From NCBI GenBank assembly GCA_002162925.1, contig MABC01000053.1, positions 62,001-126,000 of the forward strand: a DNA stretch of 64,000 nt. The letters are read 5' to 3'. Each line of letters opens with the position of its first letter. Position 1 is the first letter of the stretch. Source of the stretch: Thalassotalea sp. 42_200_T64 (lineage in GTDB: Bacteria > Pseudomonadota > Gammaproteobacteria > Enterobacterales > Alteromonadaceae). The notes beneath the pieces are model-generated. The model was not told where the DNA came from and made no database searches. It saw nothing but the letters and a program-made list of their open reading frames with translations. Of the stretch, positions 51,020 through 62,617 are shown one piece after another. The translations under genes and the position numbers were made by a program.

Positions 51020-51099
51020 GCTAACCTCTATTTTTATTATTAATTTATTATATTTACTCTAACATAATTTACTCAACAATGATTTTGTCCGTCGAAAGA

Positions 51100-51693
51100 T
51101 CAACGAGTCCTGCTTGAAATCGTTAGAAAATTTTGCAGTAATTGATGCCCTTGTTCGGTCAAAATCGACTCAGGATGAAACTGTACCCCCATTATGGGTA
51201 AATGCTTATGGCAAATACCCATAATTTCATCGACTTGCCCTTTATCGTCTTCGGTCCAGGCGGTAACTGTTAATTCTGCGGGCAATCGGTCTTTATTGAC
51301 AATTAAAGAATGATAGCGAGTGACCTGCAAAGGATTATTCAGTTTAGCAAACACATTGCTATTATTGTGTTTAATTAATGACGTTTTGCCATGCATCACT
51401 TGCCTGGCTTTTTCTACTGCGCCGCCAAAATGCTGGGCGATACATTGATGGCCAAGGCAAACCCCTAAAATTGGAATTACCCCTGAAAATTGTTTGATAA
51501 TGGCAAGAGATAAACCGGCACTACTTGGATCACAAGGACCTGGTGAAATAACGATGTGATCGGGCTTTAACTGTTTGATCGAGTCGATGGTTAGCTCATC
51601 ATTTCTTTTAACTAATACTTCTTCACCTAAATGTTGAAAGTAGTGCACCAAATTAAAGGTAAAGGAGTCATAGTTATCGATCATTAACAGCAT
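51100..51693 (-). CDS. anthranilate/aminodeoxychorismate synthase glutamine amidotransferase subunit
   Basis: [43 protein letters not shown] (trpG/pabA type). Confidence 0.92.
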   Translation of the reverse strand: MLLMIDNYDSFTFNLVHYFQHLGEEVLVKRNDELTIDSIKQLKPDHIVISPGPCDPSSAGLSLAIIKQFSGVIPILGVCLGHQCIAQHFGGAVEKARQVMHGKTSLIKHNNSNVFAKLNNPLQVTRYHSLIVNKDRLPAELTVTAWTEDDKGQVDEIMGICHKHLPIMGVQFHPESILTEQGHQLLQNFLTISSRTR

Positions 51694-51793
51694 TTAGGTT
51701 CCAAAAGTTAAGCCAAAGAAATAAAAAAGATATTATACCCTATAAAGTTAGGCATTGAGCAAGTGTGGTTATGCCGTGTTCCAGGATAAGTAA

Positions 51794-52627
51794 TTACCTA
51801 ATGTTGTTGGTATATACTGATGGCGTTTGAGTAGCAATTACTTCTACTTTATCGCCAATGTTTATAGTTCCCTGATTTAAAGCCACCAGGTTCTGACCAA
51901 AATACACTTGCAGGTCATCTGCCTTTCTAAATTTTTGCAAAGTTGCCATCGGTTCTTTATCTGAGCTACGTATTCCAGTTTGTTCATTCACCGTAGTAAA
52001 CACACAGCGGCTGCAAGGCTTACTTATAGTAAATTCGACTTCACCAATCCGTATTTTTTGCCAAGCATCTTCAGCAAATGCGGAGCAATTGCTAACCACC
52101 AGGTTTGGACGGAATTGTTCGATATTTACTGGAGATGCTAGTTTTTGATTTAAGCAGAATAACGATGCTTCACTGATCAGCAATAATGGATAACCATCGG
52201 CAAAACTTAATTTTTTGTTATAATCTTTAACATTACGCTCAGATTTATCTCCTAAAAAATAGACTTTGCAAGGTGAGTTAATGTACGTAGAAAACCACAG
52301 ATCTATTTCATCATGACAGTGTTGCGAGAATATCTTGTCATTCCAGACTGAAATGTGTTGGTAGCATGCAGAAAAGTTTGTCCGATCGATATTTAAAACA
52401 GCCATGCCGGGGGCTTTTACCATTATTCCATCGGGAGTAATGCTGCAGGTAACTAATACCAACTTTGATTTAGTTCTGCCGGTAATAAACTTACCGTTTA
52501 AGTCGGTTATGACAAAATAGCGATCATGCTCTAAGCCAGTTTCCTGCACTAATGAGCTCGTCAATGAAAGCGCCTTTGTTGATTTTATCGGATAGCTGAA
52601 AATGCTGGTTAATTGTGCGTAACTCAT
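51794..52627 (-). CDS. MOSC-domain protein (YcbX-like)
   Basis: YPIKSTKALSL; PCSRCVFTTVNEQTGIR. Confidence 0.85.
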   Translation of the reverse strand: MSYAQLTSIFSYPIKSTKALSLTSSLVQETGLEHDRYFVITDLNGKFITGRTKSKLVLVTCSITPDGIMVKAPGMAVLNIDRTNFSACYQHISVWNDKIFSQHCHDEIDLWFSTYINSPCKVYFLGDKSERNVKDYNKKLSFADGYPLLLISEASLFCLNQKLASPVNIEQFRPNLVVSNCSAFAEDAWQKIRIGEVEFTISKPCSRCVFTTVNEQTGIRSSDKEPMATLQKFRKADDLQVYFGQNLVALNQGTINIGDKVEVIATQTPSVYTNNIR

Positions 52628-52756
52628 GATTTTCTCGTTAAAAACACCTGGGAGCTATCCATCTTAATGCACTCAATATAAATAAGAAAATTTAATAAAT
52701 AATTCGGCTATAATAGCGTTTGCGCAGATACCATAAATTCACCTTACAGGAAACTA

Positions 52757-53953
52757 ATGAGCAACAACTCGGTTAACTCCAAAATAATTTCGATCGCTGT
52801 CTTATTACCCTTGTTAGCATCAATCGTTGCTATTACTCCGTTAGCAGTAGATTTATATTTGCCCGCTATGCCAATAATTGCTCAACACTTTGCAACGTCA
52901 ATTGCCGATGTGCAAAATTCATTAAGTGTTTACCTGGCCGGCTATGCTAGCGGGTTATTACTTTTTGGACCTTTAGCAGATAAATTAGGGCGACGAAAGT
53001 TAGCTATTTTTGGCCTAACTTTTTTTTCATTAACGTCTTTGTATTTGCCTTTAGCTGAAACCATTGATCAATTTATTACTTTGCGTTTTATCCAAGCATT
53101 TTGTGGCAGTGCCGCAACCGTCGTTGTGCCCGGTATTATTCGTCAGTTTTATGGTAAAGATACGGCCAAAGGCATGTCTTATGTCAGCATGATAATGATG
53201 TTTGCCCCTATGCTGGCACCGACCATTGGCAGTGCAATAATGTACGTTGCCAGTTGGCAAGCGATGTTTTATTTCTTAGGATGCTATGGGTTCGTGATTT
53301 TAGTGGCGACGATATTAAAGTTGCCCGAAATGGAGCGAAAAAAACAGTCGAACCTTGAACATATATCTTTTTTTGGCAATTATAAAATTGTACTTTTCGA
53401 GCGGGAAGCACGCAAATATATATTAACATCGATGCTAGTTTCTTTAGCATTTTTCGCCTATTTAACGGCAATTCCTTTTGTCTACCTCGAGGTCTACCAA
53501 ACCGGGGAATTTGTGTTCAGTTTTTTGTTTGGCATCAATGTCGTCGCATTAATGATGGCGCAATTGATTAATACCAGATTCGTTGGCAAAATTGGCTCAC
53601 AACGGATGTTGATCCTTGCGCTTTATATGGCATTGTTTAGTGCTCTTTGTTTAGTGTCGGTGAATATCCTGGAATTATCGTTATTTTGGACTGTGATCAC
53701 AATTTTGCCATTAATGGGCAGCATTTCTTTAATTGCGGTAAATTCCGACTCCTTGATCTTGATTACTTTCGAAAATCAAACTGGCACAGCAACAGCGGTT
53801 ATTGGCACCTTAAGGTTTGGTATTGGGGCGCTAGCAGGGCCTATTTTGGCTTATTATCACAATGACACCGCGTTACCCTTTACGGTTTTGATGCTAACCT
53901 CAATAATACTTGTGGGTCTTAGTCAATTTTCAAACTTAACTCATAAAAAATGA
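52757..53953 (+). CDS. MFS transporter, Bcr/CflA drug-resistance family
   Basis: DLYLPAMPIIAQHF; GPLADKLGRRKLAIFG. Confidence 0.9.
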   Translation: MSNNSVNSKIISIAVLLPLLASIVAITPLAVDLYLPAMPIIAQHFATSIADVQNSLSVYLAGYASGLLLFGPLADKLGRRKLAIFGLTFFSLTSLYLPLAETIDQFITLRFIQAFCGSAATVVVPGIIRQFYGKDTAKGMSYVSMIMMFAPMLAPTIGSAIMYVASWQAMFYFLGCYGFVILVATILKLPEMERKKQSNLEHISFFGNYKIVLFEREARKYILTSMLVSLAFFAYLTAIPFVYLEVYQTGEFVFSFLFGINVVALMMAQLINTRFVGKIGSQRMLILALYMALFSALCLVSVNILELSLFWTVITILPLMGSISLIAVNSDSLILITFENQTGTATAVIGTLRFGIGALAGPILAYYHNDTALPFTVLMLTSIILVGLSQFSNLTHKK

Positions 53954-53976
53954 GCCGGTATTTAATCAACTTGGTA

Positions 53977-54147
53977 TCAAGGCTCAGACTTATTAGACTT
54001 TTCTTTATCGGTTTTTAATTCGCTTTGTTGAATACGCCATTTTTGCATTTCAGCCGTGTAGGTACCCCATACGCACGGGTTACAAGAACCGATTTCACAA
54101 CATTCGCTCGCGGCCGGAGGTGTTGGTTGTTCAGTGAGGTTGGACAT
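53977..54147 (-). CDS. small oxidoreductase-like domain protein (56 aa; not in ORF track)
   Basis: Translated by eye: MSNLTEQPTPPAASECCEIGSCNPCVWGTYTAEMQKWRIQQSELKTDKEKSNKSEP. Confidence 0.75.
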   Translation of the reverse strand: MSNLTEQPTPPAASECCEIGSCNPCVWGTYTAEMQKWRIQQSELKTDKEKSNKSEP

Positions 54148-54226
54148 TTCAAATCATCTTGTCGAAAATACTCTGTTAAACTTTATAAACAGAAAATCTT
54201 TATTTTTCATTGTTATTGCCAACAGC

Positions 54227-54376
54227 TTAGTCAATTTGCGAGTTAATTTTATCTTGCTGAATTCGCCATTTTTGTAGTTCGCTGTAGTAATGGTCCCAAA
54301 CGCATGGGCAACAAGAACCACCTCCACAACAATCATCATCGGCTGGAGGGTAAGGTTTTTCTAGTAATTCAGTCAT
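54227..54376 (-). CDS. small oxidoreductase-like domain protein (49 aa; paralog of 53977..54147)
   Basis: Translated by eye: MTELLEKPYPPADDDCCGGGSCCPCVWDHYYSELQKWRIQQDKINSQID. Confidence 0.75.
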   Translation of the reverse strand: MTELLEKPYPPADDDCCGGGSCCPCVWDHYYSELQKWRIQQDKINSQID

Positions 54377-54508
54377 GTTAATTTTGCACAGTTAATATTT
54401 CGATTGTCGTTATTTTACCTGAATGGCGATTGAAGTAAAAACCTATTCTTTAACCAATAACAGAATTTATACCATCCCTGGAAATTCTAAGTTAATTCAT
54501 CCCTGAAT

Positions 54509-54534
54509 TAAAAAACCCTGCAGTTGCAGGGCTT
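54509..54534 (-). terminator. Rho-independent terminator of the accBC transcript
   Basis: ccctgca-gt-tgcaggg with A-run on the + strand side (T-run on minus-strand RNA). Confidence 0.75.
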
Positions 54535-54553
54535 AAAAATTATACTGATAATG

Positions 54554-54630
54554 TACCTTGTACCTTGTACCTTGTACCTTGTACCTTGTACCTTGTACCT
54601 AGTACCTAGTATCTAGTACCTAGTATCTAT
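54554..54630. repeat. 7-bp tandem repeat, 11 units: (TACCTTG)x6 then TACCTAG/TATCTAG variants
   Basis: Counted directly in the sequence. Confidence 0.97.
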
Positions 54631-55976
54631 TACTCAATATCGGCGAGTTTTTTCTCTAGGTAGTGAATATTAGCACCACCACGGGCAAAACCAACATCAG
54701 ACATGATGTCCTCTTGCAAGGCGATATTGGTTTTAATACCATCGATTACTAATTCATCCAGAGCGTTTTTCATACGAGCAATCGCTACATCACGAGTTTC
54801 ACCGTAAGTGATCAGTTTGCCAATCATCGAATCGTAATGAGGCGGTACTGAGTAATCAGTGTAAATGTGAGAATCCCAGCGTACGCCCATGCCCCCAGGA
54901 GGGTGGAAACGAGTGATTTTACCCGGAGAAGGGATAAAAGTACGGGGATCTTCAGCATTGATACGACACTCTATGGCATGCCCCTTTACTTGAATATCTT
55001 CCTGTTTGATGGTTAATTTTTGACCTGAAGCAATACGGAGTTGCTCTTTGATCAAATCAACCCCAGTGATCATTTCGGAAACCGGATGCTCTACCTGAAT
55101 ACGGGTGTTCATTTCAATGAAATAGAACTCGCCATTTTCAAATAAGAATTCGAAGGTACCGGCACCGCGGTAGTTAATTTCTTTACAAGCGTTACAACAA
55201 CGAGCACCAATTTCAGCACGAATTTCAGGGGTAATACCAGGCGCAGGCGCCTCTTCCACAACTTTTTGGTGACGACGTTGCATCGAACAGTCACGTTCGG
55301 CAAGGTGAATTGCATTGCCTTGGCCATCGGCAAGAATTTGAATTTCAACGTGACGAGGGTTTTCCAGGAATTTCTCCATGTAAACCATATCGTTGTTGAA
55401 CGTGTTTCTCGCTTCAGTTTTGGTTAACTGAATCGATTCAATTAAGTCCGCTTCGCTACGTACCACACGCATACCGCGACCACCACCACCACCAGAGGCT
55501 TTGATGATCACCGGGTAACCTATGCGGCGACCGTGAGCGATACTTGCCGCTTCATCGTCGGTAAGCGGACCATCAGATCCTGGAACACAAGGAACTCCGG
55601 CGGCTTTCATTGCTTTAATCGCTGAAACTTTATCGCCCATTAAGCGAATGCTGTCCGCTACAGGACCAATAAAGGCAAAACCTGATTGTTCAACCTGCTC
55701 GGCAAAATCTGCGTTTTCCGCTAAAAACCCGTACCCAGGATGAATAGCATCGGCATCAGTGACTTCGGCGGCGGTAATTAAACGAGGGATGTTTAAGTAA
55801 CTGTCCAGAGCTGATGGTTTACCAATACATATAGTCTCGTCTGCCAATAAAACGTGTTTAAGGTTTTTATCAGCAGTAGAGTGTACAGCTACGGTTTTAA
55901 TGCCTAGCTCTTTACATGCACGTAAAATACGTAATGCAATTTCGCCTCTGTTGGCGATAAGTACTTTCTTTAACAT
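54630..55976 (-). CDS. accC: acetyl-CoA carboxylase biotin carboxylase subunit
   Basis: [26 protein letters not shown]. Confidence 0.97.
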   Translation of the reverse strand: MLKKVLIANRGEIALRILRACKELGIKTVAVHSTADKNLKHVLLADETICIGKPSALDSYLNIPRLITAAEVTDADAIHPGYGFLAENADFAEQVEQSGFAFIGPVADSIRLMGDKVSAIKAMKAAGVPCVPGSDGPLTDDEAASIAHGRRIGYPVIIKASGGGGGRGMRVVRSEADLIESIQLTKTEARNTFNNDMVYMEKFLENPRHVEIQILADGQGNAIHLAERDCSMQRRHQKVVEEAPAPGITPEIRAEIGARCCNACKEINYRGAGTFEFLFENGEFYFIEMNTRIQVEHPVSEMITGVDLIKEQLRIASGQKLTIKQEDIQVKGHAIECRINAEDPRTFIPSPGKITRFHPPGGMGVRWDSHIYTDYSVPPHYDSMIGKLITYGETRDVAIARMKNALDELVIDGIKTNIALQEDIMSDVGFARGGANIHYLEKKLADIE

Positions 55977-55997
55977 GGAATTAACCTTACGTTATGC

Positions 55998-56447
55998 TTA
56001 TTCGATTACGAAAAGCGGTTGGTCAAATTCAATTGTGTCTTCATTTTCAGCAAGAATTTGTTTAATAACACCAGACTTGTCAGCTTCAATTTGGTTCATC
56101 ATTTTCATCGCTTCAACAATACATAAAGTATCGCCAGCATTTACGTGTTGACCTACCGCTGCGAAAGCTGGAGCATCAGGCGATGCTGAAGCGTAGAAAG
56201 TACCAACCATAGGTGAACGAACAATATGACCCGTTAGTTCGGCACTTGCAGGGGCTGCAGCAGCAACAGGAGCTGCCATTGCAACAGGAGCTGCAGCAAC
56301 AGGAGCTGCCATTGCAACAGGAGCTGCCATTGCAACAGGAGCACCACGGCAGATGCGAACAGACTCTTCACCTTCAGAGATCTCTAATTCATTGATTCCG
56401 GACTCTTCAACAAGTTCGATTAATTTTTTGATTTTACGAATATCCAT
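55998..56447 (-). CDS. accB: acetyl-CoA carboxylase biotin carboxyl carrier protein
   Basis: C-terminal biotin motif [12 protein letters not shown]. Confidence 0.97.
   Translation of the reverse strand: MDIRKIKKLIELVEESGINELEISEGEESVRICRGAPVAMAAPVAMAAPVAAAPVAMAAPVAAAAPASAELTGHIVRSPMVGTFYASASPDAPAFAAVGQHVNAGDTLCIVEAMKMMNQIEADKSGVIKQILAENEDTIEFDQPLFVIE
56263..56343. repeat. 18-bp tandem repeat (gcaacaggagctgccatt) encoding the Ala/Pro linker of AccB
   Basis: Direct reading; unit encodes MAAPVA. Confidence 0.9.
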
Positions 56448-56500
56448 TAGTACACCTTAGTAATGTTTATTTTACTTAACTTAACTTAATTTAATTTAAT

Positions 56501-56953
56501 TTAGTTTAATTTGTTTAGTGTGTGATGAGCCGCATCAAGGGCATATTCGTACCCCTTCGCACCCAAACCACAAACAACCCCTTCAGCGATATCTGAAAGG
56601 TAAGAATGATGACGAAACGCTTCACGTTTGTGCACATTAGACAGATGAACTTCAATGAACGGGATATTTACTGCCGAGAACGCATCTCGAAGAGCTACGC
56701 TGGTATGAGTAAATGCCGCAGGATTGATGATTATAAAATCTACCTTTTGGTGTGCCTGGTGAATGGCGTCGATTAATTCATGCTCCGCATTACTCTGCAG
56801 ATGCATTAAATTGATATCTAAAGATTTAGCCTGTATTTCTAAATTAGCAACAATTTCTGCTAAAGTTTGTGAGCCATAGATTTCCGGTTCACGTTTGCCC
56901 AGCATATTTAAATTTGGGCCATTTAACAGTAAAACATTAAACTTTGTAGTCAT
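56501..56953 (-). CDS. aroQ: type II 3-dehydroquinate dehydratase
   Basis: [35 protein letters not shown]. Confidence 0.96.
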   Translation of the reverse strand: MTTKFNVLLLNGPNLNMLGKREPEIYGSQTLAEIVANLEIQAKSLDINLMHLQSNAEHELIDAIHQAHQKVDFIIINPAAFTHTSVALRDAFSAVNIPFIEVHLSNVHKREAFRHHSYLSDIAEGVVCGLGAKGYEYALDAAHHTLNKLN

Positions 56954-57154
56954 CTGCAGCTAAATCCAGTGAAATTATTGTTTTTGAACTATTTAACGTA
57001 TTAAAGCATATCTGCTACTTAGTTTATACGTTGAAAATGTACGTTTTTTCAAATCTCTGCACATTATAGACATTTTCGCAGCAATTAGCAGCAAAATATT
57101 GGTCTAATCAGTGGTGTTATGATTCTGAAAAGGAATATTGAGAGATAAAAATTG

Positions 57155-57178
57155 CAAAAAGGGGCGAAAGCCCCTTTG
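57155..57178 (-). terminator. Rho-independent terminator after dsbD
   Basis: aaaaaggggc-gaaa-gcccctttg. Confidence 0.8.
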
Positions 57179-57204
57179 TTTGGCTGGAGCGTTTGAATGA
57201 TAAT

Positions 57205-59067
57205 TTAATTAAATATTTTATTGATATGGTTAGCAAACTCCTCTGCGCCCATAAAACCTGTGACTCGTTGCTGGCTTAATTCGTTGCCATGAACATCAAA
57301 AAATAAAATTGAAGGCAAACCGAACACATCAAAAGATGTCATTAACTCAATACTTTGCGGCTCTCCGGTTTCGGTTAAATCGATTTGTATCAGCACAGTG
57401 TTATGCAAAGCTTGCTGCACTTCTGGCTTGGGAAAGGTGTATTTTTCAAACTCTTTACAGGCAATACACCAATCCGCATATAAGTCGACCATTACCGATT
57501 GGCCCTTGCTATTCGCCTTGGCAACCTCGACAGTTAATTGGTCTAAACTTGCCACATGGATAAATTCTTTGTGAGTTTGCTGTTGTGCAACACCGACATT
57601 AAATAAAGTGTTATAAGCTAAGTTTGCGCCAAAGAATAGCATAACAAATATTATTAAAGCTCGAAGGCCATACCCGATACTGGCTGGCGATTTACGATTA
57701 TCATTGTTTACTACGTAAAAATAGGTGGCGGTAATTAACAACAAAAACGCCCACAATAGGTTAGATACCATTTCAGGTAAGAAACGCTCTAGCAGGAATA
57801 CTGGCACGGCCAATAATAAGAAGCCGAAAACATTCTTGATTACCGTCATCCAATTGCCCGCTTTCGGTAACAATTTACCGCCTGAGCTGCCCAATACTAA
57901 TAACGGTAACCCCATGCCTAAACTCAGAACGTATAAAGCCGAAGCACCAATGACTACATCCCCTGTTTGTGCGATATAAATCAATGCGCCAGTGAGTGGC
58001 GCAGTGGTGCAAGGCGAGGCAACTAAACCAGAAATGGCGCCCATAACAAAGACCGAAACCAGCGAGCCGCCTTTTTGACTTCTGCTTATATTGTTCAACT
58101 TGTTTTGCCAACTTGTGGGTAATGCTAAATTGAACACGCCAAACATCGACAGTGCTAACAACACGAACAATATGCTTAAACCAATTAAAATGGCAGGGTG
58201 CTGAAATGCGGCTTGAAACTGTGCACCCGCTAGGGCAACAGCTATGCCTAAAGCAGTATAAGTAATTGCCATACCTTGCACGTAAGCCATTGATAAAGTA
58301 AACGCTTTACGGGTGGTTAAGTGTTTTCCCCGACCAACAATAATGCCCGTTAAAATAGGATACATAGGGAAAACACAAGGGGTAAAGGAAAGTAATAGTC
58401 CTAGACCGAAAAAGCTGACTAAGGTGAATAGTAAACTATTTCCGGCGAGCATTGATGCCAATTCATCTTGCTGGCTAATGGTTTCGTCATCGTTAATTTG
58501 TCCTGCGCTTGTGTTGTTTTTCGAGACATCAACATATCCTGCGCCAATGGCATTTAAAATAGCGTTAGCGCTTGGGTTAGTTGGTATTTCTTTTGATTTT
58601 TCATTTGCATTAACAAAGCCACTTAACGGTACGGTGTTTTTCGTTGGCGGGTAACACAAGCCTTTATCCGCACAACCTTGGTAAGTGATCGTTAACTCAC
58701 CGTTAGGGCCAACATTATTCAAAGGAACAGTAAATTTAACTTGTTTGTAGTAAACCTGCTGAACGCCAAAATATTCATCTTCATGATCTTCGCCTTGCGG
58801 CAATAGCGGTAAAGTGAACTCGGCATCTGCGGCTTTAAATTTAAATTTACCTTTATATAGGTAGTAACCATCAGCAATGGCAAAGTAAATTTCTAACTTG
58901 TCTTGCTGCTGATTAAAGTCGAATTGAAAGGCTTGCTCTACCGGTAAAAATTCTTGGTCATTGCTGAATAATGAATCAAGTGAAGTATCAAAAATAGAAT
59001 TTTGAGCGGTAGCAGTACCGGTCAATATAGAAACGGTAAGTAGCAATAAAGCAAATATTGAGCGCAT
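57205..59067 (-). CDS. dsbD: thiol:disulfide interchange protein DsbD
   Basis: N-terminal DsbD alpha domain, CcdA-like TM region (FTPCVFPMYPIL), C-terminal thioredoxin YADWCIACKEFE. Confidence 0.95.
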   Translation of the reverse strand: MRSIFALLLLTVSILTGTATAQNSIFDTSLDSLFSNDQEFLPVEQAFQFDFNQQQDKLEIYFAIADGYYLYKGKFKFKAADAEFTLPLLPQGEDHEDEYFGVQQVYYKQVKFTVPLNNVGPNGELTITYQGCADKGLCYPPTKNTVPLSGFVNANEKSKEIPTNPSANAILNAIGAGYVDVSKNNTSAGQINDDETISQQDELASMLAGNSLLFTLVSFFGLGLLLSFTPCVFPMYPILTGIIVGRGKHLTTRKAFTLSMAYVQGMAITYTALGIAVALAGAQFQAAFQHPAILIGLSILFVLLALSMFGVFNLALPTSWQNKLNNISRSQKGGSLVSVFVMGAISGLVASPCTTAPLTGALIYIAQTGDVVIGASALYVLSLGMGLPLLVLGSSGGKLLPKAGNWMTVIKNVFGFLLLAVPVFLLERFLPEMVSNLLWAFLLLITATYFYVVNNDNRKSPASIGYGLRALIIFVMLFFGANLAYNTLFNVGVAQQQTHKEFIHVASLDQLTVEVAKANSKGQSVMVDLYADWCIACKEFEKYTFPKPEVQQALHNTVLIQIDLTETGEPQSIELMTSFDVFGLPSILFFDVHGNELSQQRVTGFMGAEEFANHINKIFN

Positions 59068-59069
59068 GT

Positions 59070-59390
59070 TTATTTTTTCACTGTGTCATGTATCCAGTTT
59101 AAATACAGCTCATTGCCTTGCTGGATGGTCAATGCAATGATTTCTACTACATCATAGGGGTGCAGTGCGATTATCGTCTGTTCAAGTTGTGGAAATAATT
59201 GTTGCTTTGATTTGATCAACAACATTATCTCTTCGTCGCACTCTTGCTTTCCTTGCCAACGGTAAAAAGATTTTATTTTCGGCAAAATATTAACACAGGC
59301 AGCCAGTTGGTCCGTAATTAATTTTTCGGCAATAGCTTCTGCCACCTCACTGTCTGGGCAATTACATAATACAATTTGAAACATATACAC
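59070..59390 (-). CDS. cutA: divalent cation tolerance protein CutA
   Basis: LAACVNILPKIKSFYRWQGK; LHPYDVVEIIAL. Confidence 0.94.
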   Translation of the reverse strand: MYMFQIVLCNCPDSEVAEAIAEKLITDQLAACVNILPKIKSFYRWQGKQECDEEIMLLIKSKQQLFPQLEQTIIALHPYDVVEIIALTIQQGNELYLNWIHDTVKK

Positions 59391-59565
59391 TCTCTATTAT
59401 TAGCCTAACTGCTGTCTCCCAACATCGTTATTTTAGCTAAGCAAGTTAATAGTCTATCTTAAAATTAACCGCAGCAGTTATATCAATCCGCATAAGTACG
59501 ACTTCGCTTGAAATAGACCCGATCACCCCAATATAAGTTTCATCACTACAATATTTTGGACCTTT

Positions 59566-60090
59566 ATGTTTAAAGTTTTATTATTACTGTTTATTGTCAT
59601 GCCCATTATCGAGATTATGGTGTTGATGAATGTTGGTGGCCTTATCGGCGTGTTACCAACCATTGTAATTGTTATTTTAACCGCTTGGGTTGGTGCAGCT
59701 ATGGTGCGTCAACAAGGCTTGGCGACTTACCAGTCGGTTCAATATAAATTAGCACAAGGGCAAATGCCTTCTGATGAAATCATTGCTGCTTTACTATTGC
59801 TGGTCGCTGGGGTGCTATTATTAACTCCCGGTTTTATTACCGATGGCTTTGGTCTGTTATTGTTGTGGCCAGTATCGCGAGCTGCTATTGTAAAAGCGGT
59901 GCAAAAACATTTAACGGCTTCTAAAACCAATCATACAAGTTTTTTTCATGGCCAATTTGATCAACATCAATCTGGTGCACAATCTCAATTTTCAGAGGAT
60001 ATAAACTCAGATCAAGGATTTGAAAATCGACATATAGATAGTGAAAAATCCGGTAAAACCATAGACGGTGAGTTTGAGCGCAAAGACTAA
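59566..60090 (+). CDS. fxsA: FxsA family membrane protein
   Basis: VMPIIEIMVLMNVGGLIG; LLLVAGVLLLTPGFITDGFGLLLLWP. Confidence 0.9.
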   Translation: MFKVLLLLFIVMPIIEIMVLMNVGGLIGVLPTIVIVILTAWVGAAMVRQQGLATYQSVQYKLAQGQMPSDEIIAALLLLVAGVLLLTPGFITDGFGLLLLWPVSRAAIVKAVQKHLTASKTNHTSFFHGQFDQHQSGAQSQFSEDINSDQGFENRHIDSEKSGKTIDGEFERKD

Positions 60091-60120
60091 TTTTGTTAAA
60101 TAACGACATAATGAAGTCTT

Positions 60121-60156
60121 AATAGCGCCATTTACTTAAATAGCGCTATTTTTTTA
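60121..60156 (+). terminator. putative terminator after fxsA
   Basis: aatagcgc...gcgctattttttt. Confidence 0.7.
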
Positions 60157-60175
60157 GTTATTTTTCGCGTTATCA

Positions 60176-60203
60176 CTTGAGAGTAAAAAAATAATCCCCA
60201 TCT
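60176..60203 (+). promoter_or_regulatory. sigma32 (RpoH) heat-shock promoter of groESL
   Basis: CTTGAGA - 13 nt - CCCCATCT, close to consensus CTTGAAA/CCCCATNT. Confidence 0.85.
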
Positions 60204-60267
60204 GTTTACTAACAATAAATTGTTTAAAAATTTTCACTAATTAAAAAATTCATATCAGGAGATATAA

Positions 60268-60558
60268 ATGAGCATTCGTCCTTTACACGATCGTGTGATT
60301 ATCAAACGGAAAGAAGCAGAGTCAAAATCTGCTGGCGGTATCGTATTAACAGGCAGTGCGGCTGAAAAATCTACTCGCGGTGAAGTTGTTGCTGTCGGTA
60401 ATGGCCGCATTTTAGAATCGGGTGAAGTTCGTCCTTTAGATGTAAAAGTTGGCGATCAGGTTATTTTCACCGAAGGCTATGGTGCCAAAACTGAAAAAAT
60501 TGACGGCGATGAAGTGCTTATTTTAAGTGAAGCCGATATTTTGGCGATTGTTGAATAG
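60268..60558 (+). CDS. groES: co-chaperonin GroES
   Basis: [40 protein letters not shown]. Confidence 0.98.
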   Translation: MSIRPLHDRVIIKRKEAESKSAGGIVLTGSAAEKSTRGEVVAVGNGRILESGEVRPLDVKVGDQVIFTEGYGAKTEKIDGDEVLILSEADILAIVE

Positions 60559-60638
60559 ATCTGCTTCGCATCTCTATTTAGACCACTTCGTGGTAATTAA
60601 AAAAATTATTGTAGATTAGGCTTTTGCCTGATGAATAA

Positions 60639-62306
<1,668 letters not shown>

Positions 62307-62352
62307 AAATAGAGTTTAAACTCTAAATTTACTAACTCTGAACATTTAAACG

Positions 62353-62383
62353 AAAGCCTGAATAGCAATATTCAGGCTTTTTT
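62353..62383 (+). terminator. Rho-independent terminator after groL
   Basis: aaagcctgaat-agcaat-attcaggctttttt. Confidence 0.9.
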
Positions 62384-62617
62384 ATTTATTATTTTTAATA
62401 ACAACTTTAATTTGATTTCATACTTCTATGGCGCTCTGGGGCACATTGCGCCTTAGAGTAGTTATTCAAAAAATAATCTGGGGAACTTAAGAAACGGATA
62501 ATAACCAACAGGAATACTGCAAAGTATTCCTGTTTTGCATTAAAGCGACTAATAACTCAGTTACCGACAATGCAAGTAGTCTTTTTTCGTCATAGCGAAA
62601 ATTCTAAAATTAGTACA

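Noticed and set aside
54554-54630. Possible CRISPR array
   Set aside because: Unit is only 7 bp with no spacers; it is a simple tandem repeat.
56213-56395. Gln/Leu-rich repeat ORF ([11 protein letters not shown])
   Set aside because: Alternative-frame translation of the AccB Ala/Pro linker repeat.
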